The notes under the pieces were generated by a model. That model worked only from the letters and a program-made list of their open reading frames with translations. It had not been told where the DNA came from and did no database searches. A program made the position numbers and the translations under genes. A stretch of DNA of 7,582 nt. Source: an uncultured Chlorobiota bacterium. Its GTDB lineage: Bacteria; Bacteroidota; Kapaibacteriia; OLB7. The DNA is taken from NCBI GenBank assembly GCA_946481475.1, contig CAMLOB010000172.1, forward strand, positions 1-7,582, written 5' to 3'. Shown in pieces: positions 6,717-7,582 of the stretch; position 1 is the stretch's first letter, and each line of letters starts with the position of its first letter.

Positions 6717-7442
6717 TCAGACGAGAATAAGCAACGTTGCGTAGAAGACTCCCCCCAGCGCGAACGGCCAGAAGCTGCTCCGGCGCTCTTCGGGAAGTTC
6801 CTCCTTCAGCACGTTGAGAACAACACCCCCCGCGAGAAACGCAAACAGGAACCCGATGATGATAGGGGGAAGGGAAGCCGTCAGACCGAGTCCCCACCCG
6901 AGAAAGACCGCCCCCGCAATGATCCACCGACCCCACCGGTCGTACTGATCCTTCTGGTCCTGACGCAGTCCGTAGTCACTCGTCACGAAGTGGAGCGACA
7001 TGGCGACGGTGTAGATGCCCAGCGACCACAGCCCTTCCTCCTCCCTGTGGAGCAAGAGGTAGCCGACCAGGATGTTGTACAGTCCGAAGGAGAGGAGATG
7101 CAGCCAGAGGAGTTCCGATTCGACCCGGTCTCTCTCGCTTGCCTTGCGCGATACTTTCACAGCCCGCTCCAGACCGTAGAAGAGAACCAGACCGACAAAG
7201 GCGACGAGGTAGACCCAGGTTTCGGCCGCCTCCTCCCCCACTCCCAGTCCCTCGGCAAACGTCTGCTGATGTCCGCTCAACTCGGGGAGGATATGCAGGA
7301 AGACGTAGGCCACCGCAACCCCGCCGGAAAACGACAGCCACCGGCTGCGGGGCCGGACATCGAAGAGCGTCAATCTGCCGATGAACAGATGAATCAGGGC
7401 GAAGGCCGCTGCGCAGGCTGCGGTCAGAATAATCATGGGCAT
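6717..7442 (-). CDS. ZIP-like eight-helix integral membrane protein
   Basis: Codes for 241 residues with eight predicted membrane segments at about 4-21, 36-53, 76-94, 111-131, 139-157, 170-188, 191-212 and 224-241. This is the topology of ZIP divalent metal (zinc/iron) transporters. The second helix ends in HILPEL (His50, Pro53, Glu54), like the helix-2 LHLLPE motif of that family. Helix 5 has His151 and Asp156 (SLHFVTSD), and helix 7 ends in LKEELPEE. The canonical ZIP helix-4 HSxxxG and helix-5 HxxPEG motifs are missing or degenerate, so metal transport is not assured. It may be a distant, possibly non-transporting relative. The start at 7442 lies 3 nt after the upstream stop; a second ATG at 7436 is also possible. 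No strong ribosome binding site is visible, which suggests coupling to the upstream gene. Confidence 0.78.
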   Translation of the reverse strand: MPMIILTAACAAAFALIHLFIGRLTLFDVRPRSRWLSFSGGVAVAYVFLHILPELSGHQQTFAEGLGVGEEAAETWVYLVAFVGLVLFYGLERAVKVSRKASERDRVESELLWLHLLSFGLYNILVGYLLLHREEEGLWSLGIYTVAMSLHFVTSDYGLRQDQKDQYDRWGRWIIAGAVFLGWGLGLTASLPPIIIGFLFAFLAGGVVLNVLKEELPEERRSSFWPFALGGVFYATLLILV

Positions 7443-7445
7443 TTC

Positions 7446-7582
7446 TTACAGGTTGCTGAGCCGGTTCAATATACCCCGGATATCCGAGAGGGCTTCGGAG
7501 GCCGGGGGGACAGGATGGTCTTCTTTTGGGTCATCGGCTAATCGAGTGGGTGGAGACTTGATGGAAGAACCGGATGGAGATC
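7446..7582 (-). CDS. C-terminal end of an unrecognised gene, 5' part outside window
   Basis: An open frame enters from the right edge and ends at TAA (7448-7446), 3 nt before the ATG of the ZIP-like gene. The 45 visible codons give a Pro/Ser-rich, charged stretch and then a helical tail (EALSDIRGILNRLSNL). The other two minus-strand frames close within the same stretch. The tight spacing to the next gene supports a real coding end in the same operon. The protein family cannot be recognised from this fragment. Confidence 0.55.
   Translation of the reverse strand, partial: SPSGSSIKSPPTRLADDPKEDHPVPPASEALSDIRGILNRLSNL

Noticed and set aside
6520..6936. 138-residue minus-strand frame overlapping the end of the ZIP-like gene
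   Set aside because: It runs in another frame across the ZIP-like gene and over the probable terminator, and its translation has no recognisable features.
7477..7486. Perfect 10-bp palindrome CGGATATCCG as an operator
   Set aside because: It lies within the apparent coding end of the upstream gene and is short enough to occur by chance.
6633..7541. 302-residue open frame on the plus strand
   Set aside because: It lies opposite the ZIP-like gene, whose eight membrane helices are clear. The plus-strand product is a charged, disordered sequence typical of an antisense shadow.

Overview
The window looks like a GC-rich genome of the Bacteroidota/Chlorobiota/Ignavibacteriota group. A member of the Candidatus Kapabacteria or Ignavibacteria kind would fit, but the sequence cannot settle this. 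The main clue is a protein (5095-6063, minus) that ends in a type IX secretion system (T9SS) type A sorting domain. A second clue is the start of a very large secreted fibre protein (1-4005, minus) with the N-terminal module and repeat modules typical of surface or tail-fibre-like proteins in that group. All credible genes lie on the minus strand. No RNA genes, CRISPR arrays, insertion sequences or phage enzymes were seen.

Layout in the direction of transcription (right to left): (1) 7582-7446, the last 45 codons of an unrecognised gene. (2) 7442-6717, an eight-helix membrane protein resembling ZIP metal transporters, 3 nt after the previous stop. (3) 6576-6533, a stem-loop followed by a pyrimidine/T-rich run, the probable terminator of that unit. 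(4) 6385-6131, a possible small acidic protein of doubtful status. (5) 6063-5095, a T9SS-sorted secreted protein with a cohesin-like middle. (6) 5092-4145, an outer-membrane beta-barrel protein that starts 2 nt after the preceding stop, with a Shine-Dalgarno sequence inside the end of the upstream gene. (7) 4140-4016, an array of about 18 degenerate heptamers filling the gap. (8) 4005-1, the first 1335 residues of the fibre protein, which runs off the left edge.

Genes 5, 6 and 8 are all predicted to be exported and read as a cell-surface locus: a T9SS cargo, an outer-membrane barrel and a giant repeat-built fibre that may be an adhesin. The two most notable signals are the heptamer array directly in front of the fibre gene, where a change in copy number would alter its leader or promoter spacing, and the repeat architecture of the fibre itself. 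The fibre carries a 154-codon block duplicated at a 597-bp interval with stretches of perfect DNA identity, and two copies of a larger cassette 978 bp apart ending in YadA-head-like Gly/Asn repeats. I found no clear sign of a wholly new enzymatic or defence system.
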